Below, piece by piece: positions 1 to 9,343 of a stretch of DNA of 38,477 nt (position 1 is the stretch's first letter; each line of letters starts with the position of its first letter). The notes beneath the pieces are model-generated. The model saw only the letters and a program-made list of their open reading frames with translations, had not been told where the DNA came from and did not search any database. The stretch covers positions 1 through 38,477 of the forward strand of contig MZGK01000001.1 of the NCBI GenBank assembly GCA_002085025.1, given 5' to 3'. The translations under genes and the position numbers were made by a program. The stretch is from Candidatus Omnitrophica bacterium 4484_213. GTDB taxonomy: Bacteria; Omnitrophota; 4484-213.

Positions 1-436
1 GCGTCGCTTCGTCACCCTTGCGGGCATTGCGAAAGATTCTCGACTGCAGCCTCCCGTAGGAGTCTGGGCAGTGTCTCAGTCCCAGTGTGGCTGACCATCC
101 TCTCAGACCAGCTACCCATCATCGCCTTGGTAGGCCATTACCCTACCAACAAGCTAATAGGAAATGAGCCCCTCTTTGAGCGATAGCATCCCGATTGCTC
201 GGAATTAAGCCACCTTTCATCACCTGACGATATGCCAAGGGACAATATTTGGTATTAGCCCCGATTTCTCGGAGTTATTCCAAACTCAAAGGCAGGTTAC
301 TCATTCATTACTCACCCTTTTGCCACTACCCAGCACTAATTTTCTTGCGAAAATTAGTGCTGGACCGTACGACTTGCATGCCTAATCCACGCCGCCAGCG
401 TTCGTTCTGAGCCAGGATCAAACTCTCAAAATTGTT
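1..436 (-). rRNA. rrs: 16S ribosomal RNA, 5' portion (gene runs off the left window edge)
   Basis: Reverse complement contains the 16S 5' signatures GAGAGTTTGATCCTGGCTCAGAACGAACGCTGGCGGCGTG, GCATGCAAGTCG, GGTGAGTAAT and ACTGAGACACTGCCCAGACTCCTACGGGAGGCTGCAGTCGAGAATCTTTCGC. 5' end is approximate. Confidence 0.97.
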
Positions 437-548
437 GGCTTGTGCCTAATTCTCAAAGAACATGACCGCTTCGCTACGCTCAGCAGTTTAATTGCAACAA
501 TTAAAATGATTACGAAATTATCTATTAAAACTCGCTGCAATCACCTTG

Positions 549-577
549 ATGATAGCACAAAATATCCTATTTGTCAA
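549..577 (-). promoter_or_regulatory. sigma70-like rrn promoter (proximal)
   Basis: Minus strand TTGACA (572-577), 17-nt spacer, TATCAT (549-554), about 110 nt upstream of the 16S 5' end. Confidence 0.7.
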
Positions 578-615
578 GCCCTTTAGAAATTTTGTTATAA
601 TCTAATCTTCTTATA

Positions 616-644
616 TAGAATAAACGAAAAAACCGTTTTGTCAA
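616..644 (-). promoter_or_regulatory. possible second, upstream rrn promoter
   Basis: Minus strand TTGACA (639-644) followed at 16-18 nt by TATTCTATATAA; in tandem with the proximal promoter. Confidence 0.45.
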
Positions 645-689
645 CGAATTTCTAACGGAGTCAAGCCCTCTCAGAAAATTCTGAATCCT

Positions 690-1889
690 TCAGCAATATC
701 TCATTTTATAACGGCAAAATCTTCGTCCCACCTTTAAGATACCCTCTTTTTTAGATATCTCTAAATCTGTATCTTCGCATCTATGATTATCTATAAATAC
801 AGCACCACCTTTTATCAATCTCCGCGCTTCTCCACCGCTATTTGCAAGGTTGGTTAACTGCAAAAGCCGAACTATCCAAATCTTTTTCTGTTTTGTTTCT
901 TCAGGGGGAACTTCAACGCAAGGGATATCAACAGGTGCTCTTTTTTGCTTGAAAATAAGTTCAAACTCCTGAGCAACCTCCTCAGCTACTTTCTTATTAT
1001 AGTATTGACTAACAAACCTTTTTGCTAACTCTGATTTTTTTTCTTTAGAATTTATTTCGGAGAAGGAAAATTCCCAATTCAAGAGAGAAGCAAAGATATT
1101 CAAATACTCTGTAGCAACCTCATCGCTCAAGGACATCAACTTACCATAAATCTGATTAGCCGGTTCATTAATACCAATAGTATTATTAAAACTCTTGCTC
1201 ATCTTGCGCACACCATCAGTACCTACTAATAAAGGTAGAGTAATAATTATCTGGGACCTCTTACCGTAATCTCGCTGGAGTTCTCTTGCCAATAAAAGAT
1301 TAAATTTCTGGTCGGTCCCACCGATCTCCAAATCGCTATCTAAAACTACAGAATCATAAGCTTGAAGCAAGGGATAAAAAAATTCCATAATACTAATGTC
1401 TATATTTTTATCAAACCTTTCTTTAAAATCAGCTCTTGCTAGGGTTTGGGCTACGGTAGAATAAGAAGAAAGCCGAAGAAAATCCTTTAGATGCATTTTG
1501 TTAAACCACTCACTGTTGAATACTACCTCTGTTCTTTGCTCATCTAAAATCCTGAATATCTGACTACAATATGTCCTGGCGTTTTGTCGAACTTCTTTTT
1601 CAGAGAGTTGCTTTCGTTTCTTCAGAGTTCCGCTGGGATCGCCAATCTGGGCCGTAAAATCGCCAATGACAAAGATAATCTGGTGTCCTAAATCCTGGAG
1701 TTGGCTTAGTTTGTGTAAAGGAACAGTATGACCTAAATGAATATCAGGAGCAGAAGGGTCAACCCCATACTTGATGCGCAGAGGCCTATTTTCTCTCCGC
1801 GCTTCTTTTAAACGAGTTCGCAAATCTCCGTCAGAAATTATCTCGCTAATCCCCTTCTTAAAAATTTTTATCTCTTCCTGAAGACTCAT
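690..1889 (-). CDS. tyrS: Tyrosyl-tRNA synthetase
   Basis: Class I aaRS: YGVDPSAPDIHLGHTVPLHKL, GGTDQKFNLLLAR, MSKSFNNTIG; C-terminal S4-like domain. The ORF extends to 1958, but that extension is repeat-derived; likely start MSLQEEIKIF at 1889. Confidence 0.95.
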   Translation of the reverse strand: MSLQEEIKIFKKGISEIISDGDLRTRLKEARRENRPLRIKYGVDPSAPDIHLGHTVPLHKLSQLQDLGHQIIFVIGDFTAQIGDPSGTLKKRKQLSEKEVRQNARTYCSQIFRILDEQRTEVVFNSEWFNKMHLKDFLRLSSYSTVAQTLARADFKERFDKNIDISIMEFFYPLLQAYDSVVLDSDLEIGGTDQKFNLLLARELQRDYGKRSQIIITLPLLVGTDGVRKMSKSFNNTIGINEPANQIYGKLMSLSDEVATEYLNIFASLLNWEFSFSEINSKEKKSELAKRFVSQYYNKKVAEEVAQEFELIFKQKRAPVDIPCVEVPPEETKQKKIWIVRLLQLTNLANSGGEARRLIKGGAVFIDNHRCEDTDLEISKKEGILKVGRRFCRYKMRYC

Positions 1890-3273
1890 TTTTAGGCTGT
1901 AGGTTTCCGGTTTTTTTGTTTTTGACTTCTGGCTTGGAGTTTGTGGATTGTGACTCATCTTTTTTAAGTTGCTTCAATCCCAGTCGAATCTTTCTCTTCT
2001 CCGGCTCTACCGAGAGAACAACAGCTTCTACTTCTTGCCCCTTTTTTAAAACATCCTGGGGGTGAGATATCCTCTCATAGGAGATATCTGAAACATGAAT
2101 TAAACCGTCAATCCCTGGTTCTAACTCTAAAAATGCCCCATAATCGGTGAGATTGTGTATCTTTCTTTTCACCTTTGAACCTACAGGATATTTATCAGCA
2201 ATCTTTATCCAAGGGTCTTCCTCCAATTGCTTTATCCCTAAACCAAGGCGATAGTTCTGCTTATCTAAATTCAAAATTACTGCTTCTACAAGGTCACCAA
2301 TAGCGAACATTTCCTCTAAATGGCTGATTCTTCTTGTCCAGGAGACCTCAGAGATATGCACCAGCCCCTCTACGCCCTTTTCTAATTCCAAAAATATTCC
2401 ATACGGCTTGATATTGGTCACCTTCCCCTTCACCTTTGTTCCTACAGGATATTTCTTATCTATTTCCTCCCAGGGGCTGGGAGTCTTCTGTTTTAATCCC
2501 AAAGAAACCCTTCCCTTTTGTTTATCCACGTTTAAGACCACCACTTCCACTTCATCGCCTACAGCAAGCATCTCTGAGGGGTGGGAAATTCTCCCCCAGG
2601 TTATATCGGTGATATGCAACAAACCATCTATGCCGCCTAAATCTATAAATGCCCCAAAATCAGTGATACTTTTGATTACCCCCTTTACTTTCTCTCCTTT
2701 TTTTAACTCATTCAACAATTTTGCTCTTTTGCTTCTCTTCTCTTCCTGAGCTACTCCCTGTTGAGAAAGGATAATATTTCCTTCTTTATCCATCTGAACA
2801 ATTTTAAACTTCTGTCTTTGCTTTATTAATTGAGTAGGGTTACGAAAGTACTTCGGAGAGAGCAAAGGGGAGGGAATAAAGGCCTCTACACCCACATCTA
2901 CAATCAATCCTCCGCGGATTGCCCGAATCGCCTCGCCTTCAATCAAGTCACCCACTTTATACTTTTTGGTAATCTCCCGCCAATTCTTGAACCTCTCCGC
3001 TTCTTTCTTGGAAAGAACTACACAACCTTCTCTATCCTGTTTACATTGCAAAAAGAGCTCTACCTCATCGCCAAGCTTCAATTCTTCGGGATGAGAAAAC
3101 TCCTCCTTAGAAATCACCCCTTCAGATTTATAGCCGATATCCACAAATATCTCCTCGGGGGTAATTTTAACTATCTTCCCTCGCACAAGTTCCCTCTCTT
3201 TTATCCTATCCCATTTCTGTTCCTCTTCTTCTAATAACTTTTCAAAATTCATCTCTTCAATTTCGCTCATCAT
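1858..3273 (-). CDS. rpsA: 30S ribosomal protein S1 (five S1 domains recognised)
   Basis: Repeated S1/OB motifs: GVIKSITDFGAFIDLGGIDGLLHITDITWGRISHP, GKVTNIKPYGIFLELEKGVEGLVHISEVSW and others. Confidence 0.95.
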   Translation of the reverse strand: MMSEIEEMNFEKLLEEEEQKWDRIKERELVRGKIVKITPEEIFVDIGYKSEGVISKEEFSHPEELKLGDEVELFLQCKQDREGCVVLSKKEAERFKNWREITKKYKVGDLIEGEAIRAIRGGLIVDVGVEAFIPSPLLSPKYFRNPTQLIKQRQKFKIVQMDKEGNIILSQQGVAQEEKRSKRAKLLNELKKGEKVKGVIKSITDFGAFIDLGGIDGLLHITDITWGRISHPSEMLAVGDEVEVVVLNVDKQKGRVSLGLKQKTPSPWEEIDKKYPVGTKVKGKVTNIKPYGIFLELEKGVEGLVHISEVSWTRRISHLEEMFAIGDLVEAVILNLDKQNYRLGLGIKQLEEDPWIKIADKYPVGSKVKRKIHNLTDYGAFLELEPGIDGLIHVSDISYERISHPQDVLKKGQEVEAVVLSVEPEKRKIRLGLKQLKKDESQSTNSKPEVKNKKTGNLQPKNESSGRDKNF

Positions 3274-3323
3274 TATAACCTTACCCTGTTAAATAATCCC
3301 GATTTATCGGGATTGTCACAAAG

Positions 3324-3387
3324 CAGCATTTAACAGGATTAACCTCCTTTTAAAACAGCATTTAACAGGATTAACCTCCTTTTAAAA
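3324..3387. repeat. Perfect tandem duplication, 32-bp unit x2
   Basis: cagcatttaacaggattaacctccttttaaaa occurs twice head-to-tail (3324-3355, 3356-3387). Confidence 0.97.
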
Positions 3388-3443
3388 ATGACTTTTGGAA
3401 AATTTTATCTTCCTTTCGGGAAACCAATCTATTAATATTTTCT

Positions 3444-4049
3444 CTATGCTTTATAATTATCCAGAGAGAAATAGTGAGAGCAAACAAAAATTATCCAGAG
3501 AGAAATAGTGAGAGCAAACAAAATTAGGGCTAAAAAATGGGGATTTGCCGGGTAGAATAAGATAATAAACACGGGAAGAAACAAACTTGCACAAATCGAG
3601 GCTAAGGAAACATAACCAAATAAAAAAAAGAAAAGTAGCCAGACAGTAAAAGCAGAAAATGCAGCCAAGGGTACTATTCCCAACAAGACACCCACGCTTG
3701 TAGCCACCCCTTTCCCACCCTTAAATTTCAGAAACAGAGAATAAATGTGTCCGGCAACTACCCCGCATCCGGATGAAATTCTGAAAAATAATAAATTTAT
3801 CGGATTTGAGGAGTAATAATAAAAAAGATAGGCAATAAAAAGAACCGCAGTCAATCCTTTTATTAAATCAATAACAAGAACAATTAACCCTGCTTTTTTA
3901 CCCAAAACCCTCAGGGTATTTGTTGCCCCGATATTTTTGCTCCCGTAGTTGCGAATATCTATTCCCTTACTTATCCTGCCATAAACATAAGCAGTGGGAA
4001 AAGAGCCCAACAAATAAGAGATAAGGAAAGAGAGAAAAAGATAAAGCAC
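3444..4049 (-). CDS. plsY: Acyl-phosphate glycerol-3-phosphate acyltransferase PlsY
   Basis: SYLLGSFPTAYVYGR, DIRNYGSKNIGATNTLRVLGKKAG, KFKGGKGVATSVGVLLG; multi-TM. Confidence 0.95.
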   Translation of the reverse strand: MLYLFLSFLISYLLGSFPTAYVYGRISKGIDIRNYGSKNIGATNTLRVLGKKAGLIVLVIDLIKGLTAVLFIAYLFYYYSSNPINLLFFRISSGCGVVAGHIYSLFLKFKGGKGVATSVGVLLGIVPLAAFSAFTVWLLFFFLFGYVSLASICASLFLPVFIILFYPANPHFLALILFALTISLWIIFVCSHYFSLDNYKA

Positions 4050-4058
4050 GATAAACCC

Positions 4059-4135
4059 AACGAATTACGAATACCTTAGAATTTACGAATAAAAAGGCAT
4101 ATTATTTGTATATTCGGAATAGATTAGTTATTCAT
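4059..4135. repeat. A+T-rich ACGAAT palindromic repeat, copy A
   Basis: gaattacgaataccttagaatttacgaataaaaaggcatattatttgtatattcggaatagattag; near-match to the reverse complement of 29784-29868. Confidence 0.75.
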
Positions 4136-4963
4136 AGATAAATTCTTAATAACCTCATTTATTTCCTTTACTGCTGGCAGTAATCTCTCCAACTCTACAA
4201 AGTCAATCATATTAGGCCCGTCGCATAACGCTTTGTCTGGTACAGGATGAACCTCTAAAAATAAACCGTCACAGCCCATCGCCACTGCTGCGCGAGCCAA
4301 ACTAGAGACAAATCTCCTTTCTCCGCCAGAGGTCTTTCCTCCCTCACCAGGCAATTGTACACTATGTGTAGCATCATAGATTACAGGATAGCCGAATTCG
4401 CGCATTATTGGAAGGGCTCTTAAGTCACTAACCAAATTATGATAACCAAATGATGTCCCCCTCTCCGTAATTAAAATATTTCTATTATTGGTGCTTTCTA
4501 TCTTTTTAACGATGTTTAGGACATCCTGAGGGGCAAGAAACTGCCCCTTTTTTACATTCACTACCTTCCCTGTCCTTCCAGCAGCCAAGACTAAATCTGT
4601 CTGGCGACAGAGAAAAGCGGGAATTTGAATAACATCCAAAACCTCTTGCGCCTCTTCAACTTCAGCAACCGAATGCACATCGCTTAAAACTGGTAGTTCA
4701 AATCTCTGCTTAATTTCAGAGAGTATCCTTAGGCCCTCTTTTATTCCCGGCCCGCGATAAGAATCAAGCGAACTTCTGTTTGCCTTGTCATAACTGGATT
4801 TAAAGATAAAAAGAATACCATTTTGCTGACAAATTTCTTTTATTCTTTCAGCAGTCTCAAAGCAATCTTCTCTCTTTTCAATCACGCACGGCCCACCAAT
4901 GAGAACCAACGGATTATTGCCGCCAATCACCAAGTTGTTTATTTTAACTTCTTTTGTTTGCAT
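4124..4963 (-). CDS. kdsA: 3-deoxy-8-phosphooctulonate synthase
   Basis: LIGGPCVIE, FKSSYDKANRSS, GRTGKVVNVKKGQFLAP, DATHSVQLPG: KdsA/DAHP superfamily. Confidence 0.95.
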   Translation of the reverse strand: MQTKEVKINNLVIGGNNPLVLIGGPCVIEKREDCFETAERIKEICQQNGILFIFKSSYDKANRSSLDSYRGPGIKEGLRILSEIKQRFELPVLSDVHSVAEVEEAQEVLDVIQIPAFLCRQTDLVLAAGRTGKVVNVKKGQFLAPQDVLNIVKKIESTNNRNILITERGTSFGYHNLVSDLRALPIMREFGYPVIYDATHSVQLPGEGGKTSGGERRFVSSLARAAVAMGCDGLFLEVHPVPDKALCDGPNMIDFVELERLLPAVKEINEVIKNLSMNN

Positions 4964-5086
4964 AGAGTATACAAAAATGACGAATTAGCAAATAACGAAT
5001 AACAAATAAAAGAAATGATGAATTACCTAATGAGAAATGACAAATTTTCGTCATTTGCATTTAGTCATTTGAGCATTTTTAGTTCC

Positions 5087-5605
5087 TCATTCAGATTGCG
5101 TCATTCGGACATTTTTAGCCACCTTCACCATTGCTGCCCTAATTAACTTCCCTCTAAACCTATACCCTGGCTGTATTTCTTCAATCACTGTATCCTCTGA
5201 ATGCTCATTAGATTCCTCCTGCATTACCGCATGATGAATACGGGGGTCAAATTTTTCTCCCTTGGTTTTTATTCTCTCTAAGCCCTCTTTTTCCAGGATG
5301 TTCCTAAATTGGTTATAGATTATCTCAATTCCCTCCGCCACTTTCTTATCGTGTCCGCCCAGACTCTTCAGAGCGTGTCCAAAGTTATCTAATACCACGA
5401 GAAGCTCTCTAATCAACTCATAGTTGGCGTATTTTGCAAACTCTGCTTTTTCCCTCTCTAATCGCTTACGACTATTCTCAAACTCTGCCCGCAGTCTCAA
5501 CAGTGAATCAGTGCACTCGGCCAACTTTTTTGATAGAGAAACTCTCTTTTTTCTCTTAATATCCTTCTTCTTTTCTTCAATTATCTTTTTTTCCTTTTCA
5601 CTCAT
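5087..5605 (-). CDS. grpE: Nucleotide exchange factor GrpE
   Basis: RAEFENSRKRLEREK, ELLVVLDNFGHALKS, GYRFRGKLIRAAMVKVAK. Confidence 0.92.
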   Translation of the reverse strand: MSEKEKKIIEEKKKDIKRKKRVSLSKKLAECTDSLLRLRAEFENSRKRLEREKAEFAKYANYELIRELLVVLDNFGHALKSLGGHDKKVAEGIEIIYNQFRNILEKEGLERIKTKGEKFDPRIHHAVMQEESNEHSEDTVIEEIQPGYRFRGKLIRAAMVKVAKNVRMTQSE

Positions 5606-5859
5606 AGCAGCAATTATTTTAACACACTTGTTTATTTATGTCAATTTTCCTCGCTACTCGCCATCCGCATTATGCTATGGATTATCTGCTACTCTGTCCG
5701 TCCGCTTGGTCTCCGGCGCATCATCATATTTTTCTTTACCCATTTTGGCATTCTTTTCTCAATATTGCCTTGGCTTGCTAAAAAAGTTAGACATATGTTT
5801 GCGCACATCGTTCACCGCCTTAAACCTCTCCACTAAGCGTATCTTAATCCCAGAGGTGC

Positions 5860-6810
5860 GCTAAAGGACTTCAGAAAGAAAAATATTTCTTCCTCTCGCA
5901 CCCATATCTCCTCAGGGATAATCTTTGTTTTTTCCATTGTTTTTAAAAACTGCTCACAGAGCTCTAGGCGGTATTTATGAGGAGTGGTTGCCCGTTGAGG
6001 ATAAAATATGAGTTGCTGTCTATAAATAATAACGCCAAAGGGAAATATGGCCGTTTACCTTTTTGGCAATGTATGCCGGGGCGTAAAAGAAATCTACCTC
6101 CTAAACCCGCCTTTGACGAGATGATTATTTTATTATAGCTTGCAGGCGTTGTTCATCAGTAGTTCTCGCCATTATCACTATTCTTTTCAAGGGAGCAGGT
6201 TTACACCAGGTATCCTTCCATCCTTGCGCGGCGCCTGATTTCTTCTGAACCCTTACAAAAAAACTTTGTGATTGAAGTGCCTCAAAAAGATTGGGGTCCT
6301 TTTTAAACCGCAGAGAAACATCCTTTGCCTGCTCGAGGCAAATCTTCAGGAACTTGGCTTCATCATTGTTTAAATACCATGGATAATACCCTGGCTGGTA
6401 ACTTCTGAAAAGTGGCCAGGCATCTTTGCCCTTGAATCTAAGCTCTAATTTTTTTATTATCTCTAAATCCGCTTTTTGTAAATCCTTTTTTTCTTCAAAT
6501 GAAACGAGCAGGCACCTCTGGCTATGCAACAAGTCATTGCCTTCAGACTCAGCATTACCTTCCTGCGTCCTCAAATAACCCTCCAGGCCTCTGTTCCCAA
6601 GTAAACGGCAAGGCCAAAAACTTCGCCACCTCTGCCTAAAACACAGCAGTAGCCAATCTCACCATCTCGCGGATTTTGAACACCAAACAAATTTGAATCC
6701 CACATCCAATTCCAGGGTGTTATCTCTTTAAATCCTATTGCTGATTCGTATAACCCCTTCCACTTCTCTAAAGAAGGGGAACTTTCGATATCCTTGATAG
6801 CCATAATCAC
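5860..6810 (-). pseudogene. Frameshifted remnant of a conserved hypothetical protein (DUF6930/DUF7309-like)
   Basis: Consecutive fragments in different frames: MAIKDIESSPSLEKWKGLYESAIGFKEITPWNWMWDSNLFGVQNPRDGEIGYCCVLGRGGEVFGLAVYLGTE (6571-6810), RTQEGNAESEGNDLL...RLQAIIK (6125-6574), and FYAPAYIAKKVNGHISLWRYY / YRLELCEQFLKTMEKTKIIPEEIWVREEEIFFFLKSF in about 5870-6120. Family name is from memory of motifs. Confidence 0.6.
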
Positions 6811-7167
6811 TCCTTCCGCTCTTCTTCACCTATCGCGCCTTTTTCTTTCGCTTCCCAAAAGCCTCTTTTACCTCCTTCAACTTACATTCTTTCTTTTTTT
6901 AATCAGTTTACTCCTCAAGATCTCTTCTTCTGTCAGTCTTAACGAATTCTCTCATCGATGCACACTTTCCAACCTCTGAAATTTTAGGGATCTCAAAATA
7001 AGATCTGATTTAACTTTTTGTTGATTCAGCAATGATAAATCTACCCAAAAGCCTCGGCTATTTTTATTTTGTCTTCAGGCGGTTAATCAATTTGGTATAC
7101 ATAATTCCATTTCACATATATCTTTGGAGTTGTCAAGTAAAATATGCCTCCTTTCACTCGGCATATG

Positions 7168-7361
7168 ATTACGGCGATTAAATGCCGATTACACAGATTA
7201 ACCCCGTTAGAAATATTGCAGATATAGCAATTTACAAATGTAGCGAATAAATTTCTACGAGTTAAGTTTCTACGACTTTAGGAATTTCTAACAGGGTTAA
7301 GTTCTCGTTGCAAAATCGCTGTAATCTGGTTTCAATCTGTGTAATCAGTAGCGAATTGAAA
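7168..7361. repeat. Nested palindromic intergenic element (GATTACACAGATT arms outside TTAACCCyGTTAGAAAT arms)
   Basis: 7198-7214 ttaaccccgttagaaat versus 7284-7300 atttctaacagggttaa (16/17 inverted); outer arms gattacacagatt (7188-) versus aatctgtgtaatc (7335-). Confidence 0.8.
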
Positions 7362-7392
7362 ATCCGACACAATAAATTATGAAGTTCATCCA

Positions 7393-8349
7393 TCATTTTT
7401 GTGAACAGTTGAGATTATAGCAGGGCAAGGGGCAACCAACATTCTTTTGAATTACTCTCCAATTTTTTCGCTGGCTATAAGGACCGGTTATTTGCGAGGA
7501 TGTTGGTCCAAACAAAGCGATTACTGGAGAGCCCAAAGCCACAGCAATGTGCATTGGTCCAGAATCGTTAGCAATTACTAAGTTTGCTTTTTTAAATAAT
7601 GCCCCTAATTGCTTTAGGGTTGTCTTTCCGGCAGCTAAAATAGGTTTAGCCTGCATCAAAGAGGAAATCCTTTCCGCTAATTCTCTATCCTCCTCGCTAC
7701 CGCTGATTATTATCTTTGCCTTATACTCTTGGATAAGTTTATCCCCCAAAAGAGCAAAACTTTTCGCGGGCCATCTCTTTAATTCCCAGTTCCCGCCGGG
7801 ATTCAGAATAACCAAAAAGTCCTTCTTATCTATTCTGTTCTTGTTTAGAAAATCATCTGCCCATTGCTCATCTTCCAGGGAGATAAAAAAATGATAATCC
7901 TTCTCTTTCTTTATCCCTAAAAAATAAGCGAGACCTAAAAAATGCTCGGCCCGGTGCCTATCTCCTATAGGGAGGTCAACCTTTTTATTCAGGAATATTG
8001 ACTTTCTGTTTTTTTTATACCCCACCCGCAAAGGGATACCGGCTAAAAACAGAAACAGAGAACGACTAAAAGAAGGAGTAAGCAAAAAAGCAACATCAAA
8101 CCTCTTTCTTCTCAATAAAAAAACAAGTTTAAAACCTCTTAAAAAATTCTTTAATCCCTTTGTCCGGGGTTGGAAAATAAGCTCATCAATATCTGGATTT
8201 CTTTCTAAAATTTCCTTACAGCAGGAAACAATCAAAGAGCAAATAGATGCCCGGGGAAATCTATCCTTTAATGCCCGAACAAGAGCCGTAGAAAACAAAA
8301 CATCCCCCCGCCAGTTGGGATGAATAATAAGGATCTTCCTAATTTCCAT
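7393..8349 (-). CDS. Glycosyltransferase family 9 / ADP-heptose:LPS heptosyltransferase
   Basis: MEIRKILIIHPNWRGDVLFSTALVRALKDRFP..., NPGGNWELKRWP, LVIANDSGPMHIAVALGSPVIALFGPTSS. The ORF's N-terminal 82 aa belong to the upstream GT4 gene. Confidence 0.9.
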   Translation of the reverse strand: MEIRKILIIHPNWRGDVLFSTALVRALKDRFPRASICSLIVSCCKEILERNPDIDELIFQPRTKGLKNFLRGFKLVFLLRRKRFDVAFLLTPSFSRSLFLFLAGIPLRVGYKKNRKSIFLNKKVDLPIGDRHRAEHFLGLAYFLGIKKEKDYHFFISLEDEQWADDFLNKNRIDKKDFLVILNPGGNWELKRWPAKSFALLGDKLIQEYKAKIIISGSEEDRELAERISSLMQAKPILAAGKTTLKQLGALFKKANLVIANDSGPMHIAVALGSPVIALFGPTSSQITGPYSQRKNWRVIQKNVGCPLPCYNLNCSQK

Positions 8350-9343
8350 AGTTATATTTTTCAACCTTTTTGTCCTGACCGTTTCCCTTGCCTTTTTACC
8401 CATCTCTCTGGCTTTTTCTTTGTTATCTAAAAGTTCAATAATTGCCTTGCTTAACTCCCGGGCATCACCAGGAGAAACAAGCAATCCATTTTCTTCTTTC
8501 TGAATAACATCCAGGATCCCTCCCACTTCTGAGCCAATTACCGGCTTAGCCATTGCCATTGCCTCCAAGAGCGAAAGACCTAAACGTATTGGCAATCGTG
8601 CCTAAAAAAAAGACACTATTAACAATACCTAACTCTTTAGTTAAATTTTTTAATTCCTGCTTGATTTTACCCTCACCGACAATAATCAATTGAGCATTGG
8701 GTTTAGTTTTCAGGACATGAGACATCGCCATAATTAGATACTTTATTCCCTTCACCGGAGAGAGACGCCCCATAAAACCAATGACATCTACCTCTTCTTT
8801 TAATCCATATTTTCTTCGCCCTACTCGAAAATCGGGCAGAGATAAATCATCTTTAATCCGGACGCCATTAGGGATTAAAACGATCTTAAAGGGTTCTGTT
8901 TTGAAATCCCTTATCAAATGTTCTTTTACCGGCTGGCTAATGGCAATCACTCTTTCTCCCCAACAAGGAAACAATCTCCTTCCTAAGCGGGGTTTAAAAA
9001 AGCCGTGTGATGTGCTTAAATAAGGAATACCGCTGACCTTAGAGAGATAAAAAGCAAGCACTTGGCTAACCCGCGTCTGAGCGTGAATTATTTCTATCTT
9101 TCTTTGTCTCACTAATTTTATCAATTCAGGAAAAGCAAGAAATATCTTCGGGCTGAGTTCACTTTTTGTTTTAATATTCAGAGGGAAGAAAGATACTCTT
9201 TTATCTAAGGTGGAGATAAAATCTCCGGGCGAGGAGGCAATAACTACATTGTGTCCTTTTTGAATGAGTCCACGAGAAAGATTGACTAAATACTTACTAA
9301 TCCCGCCAACATTAAAATGTGTGGTTAACAAAAGAATATTCAT
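8350..9343 (-). pseudogene. GT4-family glycosyltransferase, disrupted by an internal deletion plus frameshift near 8590-8605
   Basis: N part (8546-9343): MNILLLTTHFNVGGISKYLVNLSRGL...VIGFMGRLSPVKGIKYLI...FFLGTIANT. C part in another frame: RLGLSLLEAMAMAKPVIGSEVGGILDVI. Confidence 0.8.

Noticed and set aside
5424-5864. Plus-strand ORF of 146 aa over grpE and the downstream gap
   Set aside because: Mostly antisense to grpE; the remainder is low-complexity; no recognisable domain.
6820-7000. Possible small CDS (minus strand EIPKISEVGKCASMREFVKTDRRRDLEE)
   Set aside because: Short, no clear start/SD, sits in decaying sequence next to a pseudogene; not supportable.
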